From the IMG/VR virus record IMGVR_UViG_3300009175_000943, positions 1-64,000 of that record: a stretch of 64,000 nt of DNA. One strand, written 5' to 3'. Under the pieces are notes generated by a model. It had not been told where the DNA came from. It saw nothing but the letters and a program-made list of their open reading frames with translations, and did not search any database. Origin of the DNA: a virus. Position numbers and translations under genes: made by a program. The first letter of the stretch is position 1. Each line of letters opens with the position of its first letter. Shown piece by piece: positions 56,573 to 63,845 of the stretch.

Positions 56573-57154
56573 ATGAGTATAGAAGCACAGAAAGATCAGT
56601 TTGATACATGGTGTGATAAGTGGGAAAAAGCAATGTCAAATGGAACATTTGATGATGCACCTAAACAAAGGACAACTCCATGCCAAACGGCAGATGTGAG
56701 TTATTTCGGTCCAGCCAATACCCACCCAACCGAAGACATTAAAGATGCCGATGTTCAATATTGGAATACAGTCTATGATATGTCTCGCAATGCTGGGGAC
56801 GCTCCAGATGTTGTATTGCATGAGAATAAAATAGACAGTGCAAAGCAAGCAGCGGCTACCGCTAAAGCAATGTCGCAATCACCAAACCCTATTCGGGCAG
56901 CTTCGGTGGGGCAAGATCAGGCTATGGAACCGGGTCCGTTGGGAGTTACATTCACTCCAGAACAAATTCAAGAATTGGCCGAGATGAAAATTAAATTGCA
57001 TGGACTGCAAGACAAAATAGCAGCGTTGGACGGAGAAGGTAAGGGCGACAAAAAAGTAGAGTCTACAATCAGTAGTTTGCGTAGTAAAATAGATGAGTTG
57101 AGTGATGCACTGGGTCGTGCTTTCCCAAATACGGTGCTACCACAAGGCGATTGA
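56573..57154 (+). CDS. hypothetical protein with C-terminal coiled coil (193 aa)
   Basis: GAGGATAATAGT precedes the ATG. Residues 1-60 are hydrophilic, 60-120 Ala/Asp-rich, and 130-180 a coiled coil (IQELAEMKIKLHGLQDKIAAL, VESTISSLRSKIDELSDALG). No catalytic motif. Possibly virion-associated or scaffold, but this is not supported beyond composition. It precedes the lipoprotein gene by 1 nt. Confidence 0.6.
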   Translation: MSIEAQKDQFDTWCDKWEKAMSNGTFDDAPKQRTTPCQTADVSYFGPANTHPTEDIKDADVQYWNTVYDMSRNAGDAPDVVLHENKIDSAKQAAATAKAMSQSPNPIRAASVGQDQAMEPGPLGVTFTPEQIQELAEMKIKLHGLQDKIAALDGEGKGDKKVESTISSLRSKIDELSDALGRAFPNTVLPQGD

Positions 57155-57155
57155 T

Positions 57156-57539
57156 ATGAAGCAAAGAATTTGTATATTTATTGTTTGTTTACTTCTTTTG
57201 GCGGGTTGCCATAAAGCTAGAGTTCTGCCACCTCTTGTCAGTACACATGATGCTGTTACAATTGGGGTATTGGAAGGAGCAGGAAGCGAATTTGATATTA
57301 TGTTGAAGGATGGTCGTCGTATTCGAGGGGAGTTGGCCGTCAAAACTCCTAAGGAATCACACGATGCAGTGGTTGTATTGATCAACCAATCTAAATTGCC
57401 ACAAGTGTTGCTTTATGAAAAAAAGAAAGACGGGGTGTGGCTAGTTGACATTCGACTTGTATTATGTGTCAATGATAAATCTTGTTCCCCCATTAGTTTA
57501 ACGCAATGGTTGCGAGACAAACGATTGGCTTGGGATTAG
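57156..57539 (+). CDS. lipoprotein (127 aa)
   Basis: A lipoprotein signal with lipobox LLLLAGC (Cys about residue 17) after MKQRICIFIVC. The mature part is a small beta-rich domain (ITIGVLEGAG-like, FDIMLKDGRRIRGELAV) ending in WLRDKRLAWD. It would be anchored in the periplasmic leaflet. The ATG follows the previous stop by 1 nt. Roles in superinfection exclusion or lysis are usual for phage lipoproteins; nothing here discriminates. Confidence 0.72.
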   Translation: MKQRICIFIVCLLLLAGCHKARVLPPLVSTHDAVTIGVLEGAGSEFDIMLKDGRRIRGELAVKTPKESHDAVVVLINQSKLPQVLLYEKKKDGVWLVDIRLVLCVNDKSCSPISLTQWLRDKRLAWD

Positions 57540-57549
57540 GAGAAAAATC

Positions 57550-58080
57550 TTGAACGAATTAGAGGGAGACGGGGGCGAACCCAGTCTTGAAGAGTGTGTT
57601 AGGGCTAAGGAAAAAGTGGACGCCCTCCTTCGCCACATATCTAATGTCCAAGAAGCCTGTCAGTTGCTTGGTAGACGACTCATTGATAAAGGTGAGATCG
57701 ATTTGGGCATTCATCTTATTGCCGCAGGACAAACTCACGATCATTCTAAATGGTCTGGCATTGAATGGGATTATCTAGTTGGCTCTCGTACTAATGGCAA
57801 TGGAGCCTTAGCATTGGCCGTATCTCATCATCAGAGAACGAATAAACACCACCCCGAATTTTGGGGAAGTGCAAGTAATATGCCCAGGTTGTATGTGGCT
57901 GAGATGTGTTGTGATTTTTATGCTAGAGCAACAGAATTCGGAACTAATGTTTGGGAATGGATCAAAGAAGATGCTATGCCTAAGTACGGAATTCCTCGTC
58001 AGGGTAAAATCTATAAATGGATGAAAGAGTTTTTGGGATTATTACTGGAAAAACCGTTTTCCGATCTTGGTGAAGATTAA
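57550..58080 (+). CDS. DUF5662-like HD-type protein
   Basis: A 176-residue protein with TTG start after AGGAGAAAAATC. HISNVQEACQLLGRRL, then GQTHDHSKWSGIEWDYL, ALAVSHHQRTNKHHPEFWG and EMCCDFYARA match the DUF5662 family, an all-helical set with His/Asp residues in HD-like order. Hydrolase activity is plausible; substrate is unknown. A terminator follows 6 nt after the stop. Confidence 0.7.
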   Translation: MNELEGDGGEPSLEECVRAKEKVDALLRHISNVQEACQLLGRRLIDKGEIDLGIHLIAAGQTHDHSKWSGIEWDYLVGSRTNGNGALALAVSHHQRTNKHHPEFWGSASNMPRLYVAEMCCDFYARATEFGTNVWEWIKEDAMPKYGIPRQGKIYKWMKEFLGLLLEKPFSDLGED

Positions 58081-58085
58081 ACACA

Positions 58086-58118
58086 AAGCCCACCCGGCAC
58101 AGCCGGGTGGGCTTTTTT
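58086..58118 (+). terminator. rho-independent terminator
   Basis: AAGCCCACCCGGC, ACA loop, GCCGGGTGGGCTT, then TTTTC. Confidence 0.94.
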
Positions 58119-58139
58119 CGTTGATTACTACATTATGGT

Positions 58140-58340
58140 ATGGATTTACCAAAGACGTTTATAATTCGCTGCCCTCGTTGTCGCTGGGGTAGAACAAGTG
58201 ACGGCACAGCCGATGATCTCAAGGGTCTTACCGAGGTGAGGAAATGTTCGCATTGTGGTAGGCCAAGGGAATTTAGGTGCTTAAAGTGTGGCGGCAATGC
58301 CAAAATGATGAAAATAAAATATAATGGGGAACAACAGTGA
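58140..58340 (+). CDS. small double zinc-ribbon protein (66 aa)
   Basis: Starts MDLPKTFIIRCPRCRWGR; further pairs CSHCGR and CLKCGG make three CxxC groups. The protein is basic at its C-terminus. There is no Shine-Dalgarno. Its stop overlaps the GTG start of the glycosyltransferase gene. It may bind nucleic acid or act as a structural partner. Confidence 0.65.
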   Translation: MDLPKTFIIRCPRCRWGRTSDGTADDLKGLTEVRKCSHCGRPREFRCLKCGGNAKMMKIKYNGEQQ

Positions 58341-59524
58341 TAATTAAGCCACGTTCTCTAATTAAGCCACAACCTATTAATCCAGGCACACAGACACGCA
58401 TGGAACATGAGCGCATAGAAGATGTGCAATTTAATATTCACAAGTTTAACAATCGTGCTAGGCCGAATCCTAAAAACACGTTAATTATTTCGTGTTTCTC
58501 TGAGTTCGGATGTGAGACCTTGGGGGTATTGTACAGCATATCAAGAATTGCGCAAAATTTTCCGGGGTATTACATAATCGTTATGGGTTGGTATGGAAGA
58601 GAATATTTCTATCGACATTTAGCGGATGAATTTTGGGAGTTAAAAGAGGAGCATCAATGGTTGCGGGAGTATTGCAGAGCCTTTCATCATGATTCTCGTA
58701 ATTTGAAAAAAGTAGAGGAGAAAGTTAAGGTATATGGGCACGTGTTGCAATCGGCAATGCTTGGACAATATACTGTAGGCAATGTTTGTAAGAAATGTCG
58801 TTCCGTGTGGGCAGAGGCGGATAAAGCGGAATGTCCAGCATGTCAAAGCAAGGATGTTATGAGGTCACTTTTTGACAATGTGCAAGAAAGTAAAAAAATG
58901 GTAGTGCGATTACCTGCGCCCTCTAGGGAGAAGCTAGAAAAGGCGGATAGTTATTTGAAATCGAATTCAGTTGGAATTTTCGCTAGAGGCAGAAAATGTT
59001 ATGGACGTAATTTACAGCCAGAATTTTATGTAAAGTTGATTGGGTTGCTGAAGGAAATGGGTTATAGTCCGGTATGGTTGGGAGAAAAACAAACAACACA
59101 ACCGTGTCCTGTAGAAGGCGTTATTGATTTTTCTAGAATGGAAGAGGCGAAGGATTTAGAGTTAACTTTGGCTATTGTTTCTAGATTAAGTTTTACAGTT
59201 CAGTTTTGGACGGCATCTACACGATTAGCGGGCATGTTGGGCGTACCTTATCTTTTATTTGAAAGTCCAGATCAGATTTATGGTAATGGACAAGAGGGGT
59301 ATAGAAGAAATCTATGTGATTTTGGTCCTAGAAAGCTTTGTTTGTCGCATTTTAAGAGCGTGCATGAAGATAATGATACTGCTATTAATTTGGTTAAAAA
59401 ATGTATAGAAGAAATGCAGCACGGTGATTATGCTGAGGTGCTTGGTATGTTAGAATCAGATATGGCAGTTCAATCAATGATTAATGATAACTCCATAAGA
59501 ATTGGAGCAAATAATGAGCGGTGA
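58337..59524 (+). CDS. GT-B-like glycosyltransferase with embedded zinc ribbon
   Basis: A 395-residue protein with GTG start. The N-terminal half has LIISCFSEFGCETLGVLYSI and YYIIVMGWYGREYF; the C-terminal half has a GT-B signature (VGIFARGRKCYGRN, VWLGEKQTT, FTVQFWTASTRLAGMLGVPYLLFESP), as in heptosyltransferase-like enzymes. Between them lies an inserted ribbon CKKCRSVWAEADKAECPAC. It is paired with the following GT-like gene, and the HldE product would be a natural donor. Specificity is inferred only. Confidence 0.65.
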   Translation: MIIKPRSLIKPQPINPGTQTRMEHERIEDVQFNIHKFNNRARPNPKNTLIISCFSEFGCETLGVLYSISRIAQNFPGYYIIVMGWYGREYFYRHLADEFWELKEEHQWLREYCRAFHHDSRNLKKVEEKVKVYGHVLQSAMLGQYTVGNVCKKCRSVWAEADKAECPACQSKDVMRSLFDNVQESKKMVVRLPAPSREKLEKADSYLKSNSVGIFARGRKCYGRNLQPEFYVKLIGLLKEMGYSPVWLGEKQTTQPCPVEGVIDFSRMEEAKDLELTLAIVSRLSFTVQFWTASTRLAGMLGVPYLLFESPDQIYGNGQEGYRRNLCDFGPRKLCLSHFKSVHEDNDTAINLVKKCIEEMQHGDYAEVLGMLESDMAVQSMINDNSIRIGANNER

Positions 59525-60662
59525 TATTGATGTAAATGCTATATTAAAGAGGGCTGCGGATAAATCTGGATTTGTTCGTAGTAGAGTGCCTACTCATGGT
59601 ATGCCCATATCAATGTCTGATGTATGTGTGATGTGGTTTTTTGGTGATGTGCGTTCTCTTTGCATTTTATCTTCTATGCTTTTAAGAAGATATAGAGAAC
59701 AGTTGAAGGGTTCCAAATACTTTATTTTGTGTACTTGGCCGGGATATGAATCTATGTTTCCAAATGTAGATGAATATTGGTCGGTCAAGGATGAATCATT
59801 ACTTGCATTACATCGTGAGGCGTTTGAATTTGCAAATGAATCCTCGCAGGCTGTATCTCACGTGCGTCAGTTGCATTATTTTTTTGAGGATGTTGTTGGA
59901 CCAACGGCATTAGAATCGTTTTATCAGAGAGGAATACAACAGGCGTTTTGGGATAAATTTAAGCATGTTAAGGTGTTCTTGCCATCTATTTCTTCAGTGT
60001 CTATAATGGGGCATGGATTTTTACAAGAATTGACATCTAAAACCCAACCAAAGATACTGCTTCATCCAACTCGTAATGTGCAGCAGTGGATACATGGACA
60101 CGTGGAATGGTTAGCGACAGATAGAAGATTTTGGATGGAATTGGTTAATAGGTTATTAAATGAAGGGTTTATGCCTGTAGTTTATCAAAATTTTTCCACT
60201 CACGATATTTCGCAAGATGTATTAGGCAGATGTCTTTGTGTGGCTGAAAAAGACATTAATAAAGTATTAGCTTTAATGCGAAGTGTAGATTGCGTATTAG
60301 ACGTATTTTCTGGCATATCACGATTAGCTATTGCGGCCAGATCTCCATTTGTTTATTGTGATGAAAGAGCTAGATACGTGGGTTTGAAAGAATATGAAGT
60401 GGACGGACTATGTTGTGAGAAATCGCTTCCTAGAGAATATATTTTCAATTTTGCTACTATAATAAAAGCTGGAAATGAATACTTGTGGAACGTGAATTTA
60501 TTTGATAATATAATAGCAAAGTGCCGTGCGTTGGTAAGGGACACAGATCGGGATCGCTTGCCGTCCACAGTAGAATTTAATAAAATAATGCCTTATGCCG
60601 ATGTTAAAAAAAGAAAAGTACAACGCATTGGCACAAAATTCATAAAAATAGAACGGGATTAG
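59514..60662 (+). CDS. GT-B-like glycosyltransferase
   Basis: A 382-residue protein overlapping the previous gene by 11 nt. It has an N-terminal Rossmann-like half (CVMWFFGDVRSLCILSSML, YFILCTWPGYESM) and a C-terminal half (KILLHPTRNVQQWIHG, FMPVVYQNFSTHDIS, DCVLDVFSGISRLAIAARSPFVYCDE) with a GT-B-type nucleotide-sugar pocket. It is distantly similar in plan to its neighbour. The C-terminus is basic (KKRKVQRIGTKFIKIERD). Donor and acceptor are unknown. Confidence 0.6.
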   Translation: MSGDIDVNAILKRAADKSGFVRSRVPTHGMPISMSDVCVMWFFGDVRSLCILSSMLLRRYREQLKGSKYFILCTWPGYESMFPNVDEYWSVKDESLLALHREAFEFANESSQAVSHVRQLHYFFEDVVGPTALESFYQRGIQQAFWDKFKHVKVFLPSISSVSIMGHGFLQELTSKTQPKILLHPTRNVQQWIHGHVEWLATDRRFWMELVNRLLNEGFMPVVYQNFSTHDISQDVLGRCLCVAEKDINKVLALMRSVDCVLDVFSGISRLAIAARSPFVYCDERARYVGLKEYEVDGLCCEKSLPREYIFNFATIIKAGNEYLWNVNLFDNIIAKCRALVRDTDRDRLPSTVEFNKIMPYADVKKRKVQRIGTKFIKIERD

Positions 60663-60673
60663 GAGAATATGTA

Positions 60674-60922
60674 ATGGCTCATAAAGTGCGTGCCAGAGTA
60701 GATGAAAAAGATCTTGGTGGAAAGTATTTTCGAACTGAGGATGATCGCTTCAAGGTGTTGAAGAGTATTTTCAAAAGAAAGGTAGACGATTACGGTATTT
60801 TAACGGAATACAAGGTTAAGTCTCGCCATGAGAGCAATAGTGAAAAGCGTCGTCGCAAGCAGAAAGAAGCCGGGATTAAAAAGCGGAAAGAGATGTACAG
60901 CAAACCCTATAACAAAGAGTAA
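60674..60922 (+). CDS. small basic protein (82 aa)
   Basis: AGGAGAATATGTA precedes the ATG. The protein is Lys/Arg-rich throughout (RARVDEKDLGGKYFRTEDDRF, then KSRHESNSEKRRRKQKEAGIKKRK) and likely a nucleic-acid-binding or disordered protein. It sits between glycosyltransferase and RHH genes. No family recognised. Confidence 0.6.
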   Translation: MAHKVRARVDEKDLGGKYFRTEDDRFKVLKSIFKRKVDDYGILTEYKVKSRHESNSEKRRRKQKEAGIKKRKEMYSKPYNKE

Positions 60923-60933
60923 GGATGAATCAT

Positions 60934-61215
60934 ATGTCAAATGTAAAATATAAAGTAATGAGCATTTCGGTCGAGCCAGAGATGAAGGATATGCTGGAAA
61001 ATGCCGCCAAGAAAATGGGCTGGTCGGTTTCAGAGTTGTTGCGTAGACTAATCACTAAGCATCTGACTTTATTAGTTAATGACGGGGACGACATTCCAGT
61101 AATTTTGAGGGTGCCCGGCAACTTGAAGGGTAATACGGATGGTCTTCAAGAATGGTTGTCGCACAAGGTTGACGGCATTACTAAAGCTTTATCTACCTGC
61201 CCAGAGAAGCAATGA
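60934..61215 (+). CDS. ribbon-helix-helix-like regulator (93 aa)
   Basis: The N-terminal half reads VMSISVEPEMKDMLENAAKKMGWSVSELLRRLITKHL, the strand-helix-helix of RHH/CopG/Arc proteins. The C-terminal half (DIPVILRVPGNLKGNTDGLQEWLSHKVDGI) is an added domain. ATG 60934 is preferred over 60925, which is too close to AAGGA. Its end overlaps the peptide deformylase gene by 4 nt. Transcriptional repression is the likely role. Confidence 0.75.
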   Translation: MSNVKYKVMSISVEPEMKDMLENAAKKMGWSVSELLRRLITKHLTLLVNDGDDIPVILRVPGNLKGNTDGLQEWLSHKVDGITKALSTCPEKQ

Positions 61216-61724
61216 AATCCATGTCAGAATATTCCATTGTCTTAGTGGATAAAATTTCAAAAAAAGAAGAGGTTGTCGCTCCGCCTAAAGACAATCTTGT
61301 AAAATTGTATAATTTGTGCGTGGAAATGTCTAAGCTATGCTGTGAAAATGATGGCGTTGGTTTAGCTGCCGTACAAATTGGTATTCCGTGGAAACTTTTC
61401 ATAATTTGTCGGATGCCTACGGATTTACACTTCATGATCGATTGCGAGTACGAACCAGTAGATGATGTGAAGCGGCAGTCGGTAGAAGGGTGTTTGTCAT
61501 TAAGAACTTCGATGGGTAAATTACGACACTTTAAGGTGGAAAGGCACGAAAAAATCAGAGTGGTTGGACAGGAATTATTGGCGGATGATAGGTTACATTT
61601 AGAACCTATTGATAAAATCATTGACGGCTATATGGCCGTCGTTTATCAGCATGAAATTGATCACGCAAAAGGCATTTTGATTTCAGATATAGGCGAAGAG
61701 ATTGTTGTTAGCAAGGGGATGTGA
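61212..61724 (+). CDS. def: peptide deformylase
   Basis: A 170-residue zinc/iron peptide deformylase that removes the formyl group from nascent N-termini. All three family motifs are intact: GVGLAAVQIG (48-57), EGCLSL (92-97, metal Cys94) and QHEIDHAKG (146-154, metal His147/His151 and catalytic Glu148). The second half is short compared with host PDFs, as in phage enzymes that keep the host's photosystem or ribosome output working. It starts inside the RHH gene (ATGA) and is followed after 1 nt by an unknown gene. Confidence 0.95.
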   Translation: MKSMSEYSIVLVDKISKKEEVVAPPKDNLVKLYNLCVEMSKLCCENDGVGLAAVQIGIPWKLFIICRMPTDLHFMIDCEYEPVDDVKRQSVEGCLSLRTSMGKLRHFKVERHEKIRVVGQELLADDRLHLEPIDKIIDGYMAVVYQHEIDHAKGILISDIGEEIVVSKGM

Positions 61725-61725
61725 T

Positions 61726-62010
61726 ATGTTATCAAACAAGCAGTTGCAAGATGTGTGTCTGTGTTACTCTGGGGGATCTGCTCAGTGCAGGTATTTAGCA
61801 CAAGATGAGGTGGATTGGAAGAAGTGGTATTGTCAGAAATTAATCCGGTCCAAGAAAGACAAAATTGATGTTACGGTGGAAAAGTATAGAGAAGAATGCA
61901 GAAAAGCAGGGACCGATCCGTTCTCTCAAGGTTCGCCAATTGGAGACAATTGTAGCGGATATCCCCTGCTGAGACACGTTGAGCAAGGGTACGACAAGGA
62001 TTCTCCATGA
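61726..62010 (+). CDS. hypothetical protein (94 aa)
   Basis: The start at 61726 follows AAGGGGATGTGAT. It contains several cysteines (CLCYSGGSAQCRYLAQDE, WYCQKLI, REECRKAG, NCSGYP), a possible metal site, and basic helices. No family recognised. It directly follows the peptide deformylase gene and precedes a strong promoter. Confidence 0.6.
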   Translation: MLSNKQLQDVCLCYSGGSAQCRYLAQDEVDWKKWYCQKLIRSKKDKIDVTVEKYREECRKAGTDPFSQGSPIGDNCSGYPLLRHVEQGYDKDSP

Positions 62011-62017
62011 GGTCACC

Positions 62018-62045
62018 TTGACACAACCGTTAGAAGTCGTATAAT
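62018..62045 (+). promoter_or_regulatory. strong sigma70-like promoter reading into an oppositely oriented gene
   Basis: TTGACA (perfect), 16 bp, TATAAT (perfect). Transcription would start near 62052, i.e. antisense to the whole lipoprotein gene at 62060-62590. No terminator is seen before the plus-strand genes at 62695, so it could also feed those genes with a long leader. Confidence 0.75.
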
Positions 62046-62059
62046 TTGAAAATTCAGAG

Positions 62060-62590
62060 TTAGAGACTTGTTAGGCCACGGTGTCGTATTACGCCCAACT
62101 GGGTTTGCTTTTGCACCATCAGATGATACAGATCAGGTTCTACGTCACTATGCATGCCTGCTAGAAAAACTTGGTCCTCCAGGTCAAGATTATTGGCTTG
62201 GACGATCTGGTGAGCGAGTATATCGTTTACCTTTTTAGCCTTTAATGCTTCCGTTCGATAGTAGTAGACCAATACCATGCCAAGAGTCGTTAAAACGATT
62301 AGGGCAATGAGGGCTCCATCGCCCTGGAGGATTTGTATGCCTGAATTCTCTTTGTTGAGCATGCCCTGTTGTTGCTGGAAACTATTAATTTTTTCCGCAG
62401 TAACTTGGGTTTCATTTCGCAACTTTCCAATTTCAGCAGCTACGCTGTTTTGGTTGTCTTTTAGTTCTTCGATTTTGCCATTTTGATTTTGAATTTTTTT
62501 CTTGGAATTTGGACTAAGTGGCGAAAGATTGCCACTGCAACCAGAAAGGAATAATAGAGCGATTAATAACGGAGCGATGAATTTTTTCAT
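62060..62590 (-). CDS. lipoprotein with coiled coil and transmembrane helix (u-spanin-like layout)
   Basis: A 176-residue protein with signal and lipobox FLSGC (Cys18). Residues 30-85 are a coiled coil (KKIQNQNGKIEELKDNQNSVAAEIGKLR). A hydrophobic helix near 92-110 (ALIALIVLTTLGMVLVYYY) could cross the inner membrane, followed by a 65-residue soluble end. An N-terminal lipid anchor and a distal transmembrane helix is the architecture of unimolecular spanins, which fuse membranes at lysis, although typical ones end soon after the helix. GGGAGGACTTTT precedes the start. A strong antisense promoter faces it. Confidence 0.6.
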   Translation of the reverse strand: MKKFIAPLLIALLFLSGCSGNLSPLSPNSKKKIQNQNGKIEELKDNQNSVAAEIGKLRNETQVTAEKINSFQQQQGMLNKENSGIQILQGDGALIALIVLTTLGMVLVYYYRTEALKAKKVNDILAHQIVQANNLDLEDQVFLAGMHSDVEPDLYHLMVQKQTQLGVIRHRGLTSL

Positions 62591-62625
62591 AAAAGTCCTC
62601 CCATATAGTGTGTCTGATATATGTA

Positions 62626-62654
62626 TTGACGTTGGTAATGAATTTGCTTAATAA
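62626..62654 (+). promoter_or_regulatory. sigma70-like promoter for the 62695 gene
   Basis: TTGACG (62626-62631), 17 bp, TAATAA (62649-62654), 40 nt before the start codon. Confidence 0.65.
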
Positions 62655-62694
62655 TTTATCGCAGGATGCCACAACTAAATCGTAGGAGATTTAC

Positions 62695-63210
62695 ATGCCT
62701 AGTGTTTTGAATGCGCAGGACGTGTCGTATCAGGAAGATTTCGACTTGGAAGATGAAGTTCAACCTGAAGTTTCAGAATTTGATTCTGAAGCCTTTTGTG
62801 AAACGGAGGAAACTGGCGAAAGCCATAAGAAAGAGGAATATTACAAGCAATGCATGTGGGATGCAAAATCTTATGTTCACATATGCATTGGCGTATTCTT
62901 TAAGGATAAGGCAATGTATTGTGGAGGGCCGGTGCCCAAGCGGCTTCTACAGTCCGAAGACTATATGACATTGGTACTCAATACTGATGTAGAGTATGGT
63001 GCCAAGACGGCCTACGCTGCGTTACAGCGGGCAGAACACCAAGTCACTTGGGAAACAGATGATGCGGTGACCGTGCCCCGTGAAGTGAAATTCGTAATTT
63101 CAATTTTGAATCATTGCAAGACTTTGGATATTCCCAAAGTGTTTGCACCGGGATTGATGTTGATGTATCTTGAGATTTGTGAGGGCGTGAATGTCATCGG
63201 TAGAACCTGA
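62695..63210 (+). CDS. hypothetical protein (171 aa)
   Basis: TAGGAGATTTAC precedes the ATG. The first 55 residues are very acidic (FDLEDEVQPEVSEFDSEAF); the rest is a compact helical domain with Cys (KQCMWDAKSYVHICIGVFFKDKAMYCGG, AKTAYAALQRAEHQV). No family recognised. It overlaps the next gene by 20 nt. Confidence 0.65.
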   Translation: MPSVLNAQDVSYQEDFDLEDEVQPEVSEFDSEAFCETEETGESHKKEEYYKQCMWDAKSYVHICIGVFFKDKAMYCGGPVPKRLLQSEDYMTLVLNTDVEYGAKTAYAALQRAEHQVTWETDDAVTVPREVKFVISILNHCKTLDIPKVFAPGLMLMYLEICEGVNVIGRT

Positions 63211-63520
63211 ATTGGACCCAGAACTGGAATTCATTTCGGGTCGAATATTTGATTTAGAATTGCCAAAAGATCAAGAATACCTCTGGAAGTATTTCCGAGG
63301 TATATTACAGCGGCAATTTATCAAGTATTACCTTACCTATCGAAGCTATTTACACTTTACGGATCATACTGGATACTATTGCAGTAACCGATGGATTAGG
63401 ACGCTGAAAGTAAAATTGCAGCGACTTGAAAAAGCCCATGAGGCAGCCCAGGAGGCAGCCTTACAAGGTGATTTTCAACCTTTGGCGATTATCAAGTCTG
63501 GCAAGTATAAAGTTCGGTAA
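63191..63520 (+). CDS. hypothetical protein (109 aa)
   Basis: Begins inside the previous gene with GAGGGCGTGA before the ATG. It starts acidic (MSSVEPELDPELEF) and continues as aromatic/basic helices (WKYFRGILQRQFIKYYLTYRSYLHF) with an Ala/Glu helix and a basic end. No family recognised. Followed by a terminator. Confidence 0.6.
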   Translation: MSSVEPELDPELEFISGRIFDLELPKDQEYLWKYFRGILQRQFIKYYLTYRSYLHFTDHTGYYCSNRWIRTLKVKLQRLEKAHEAAQEAALQGDFQPLAIIKSGKYKVR

Positions 63521-63542
63521 TGCGATTAGATTGTAGTTGGCA

Positions 63543-63583
63543 CCCAACATAGACTTTTTACAAAGTCCATGTTGGGTTTTTTA
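63543..63583 (+). terminator. rho-independent terminator
   Basis: CCCAACAT...ATGTTGGG (8 bp) extended by GACTTT/AAAGTC inside, then TTTTTT. The right arm TTGGGT may also serve as the -35 of a promoter (TTGGGT, 18 bp, TAATAT) for the 63610 gene. Confidence 0.88.
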
Positions 63584-63609
63584 TTTGATATATTGTAATA
63601 TATATTAAT

Positions 63610-63840
63610 ATGAGTCTATTAGGTTTTAGAGATTGGTTACAAACACAAGAATCTAGTCCATTTACTAGATTACGATGGAATGCAGCTTTGGGGTTAATGC
63701 CACCAATTCCGGCCGCTGGGGTTAATGCACATAGTACGGCAGTGTTTTGGCAAGTAGATAAACTAGCTGGTGATGACAAGCCCAAGAAGCACAAAAAGCA
63801 TAAAACACATCGAAAAAAGAAACACAAGAAGAGTGAGTAA
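63610..63840 (+). CDS. small protein with capsid-targeting-like N-terminus and basic tail (76 aa)
   Basis: Starts MSLLGFRDWLQTQESSP, then a Pro/Ala-rich middle (LGLMPPIPAAGVNAH) and a 22-residue Lys/His tail (KKHKKHKTHRKKKHKK). The layout matches the 15253-15411 protein. The tail would bind DNA tightly, as expected of an internal head protein. No Shine-Dalgarno; TATATATTAAT precedes the ATG. Confidence 0.65.
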   Translation: MSLLGFRDWLQTQESSPFTRLRWNAALGLMPPIPAAGVNAHSTAVFWQVDKLAGDDKPKKHKKHKTHRKKKHKKSE

Positions 63841-63845
63841 TTGAT

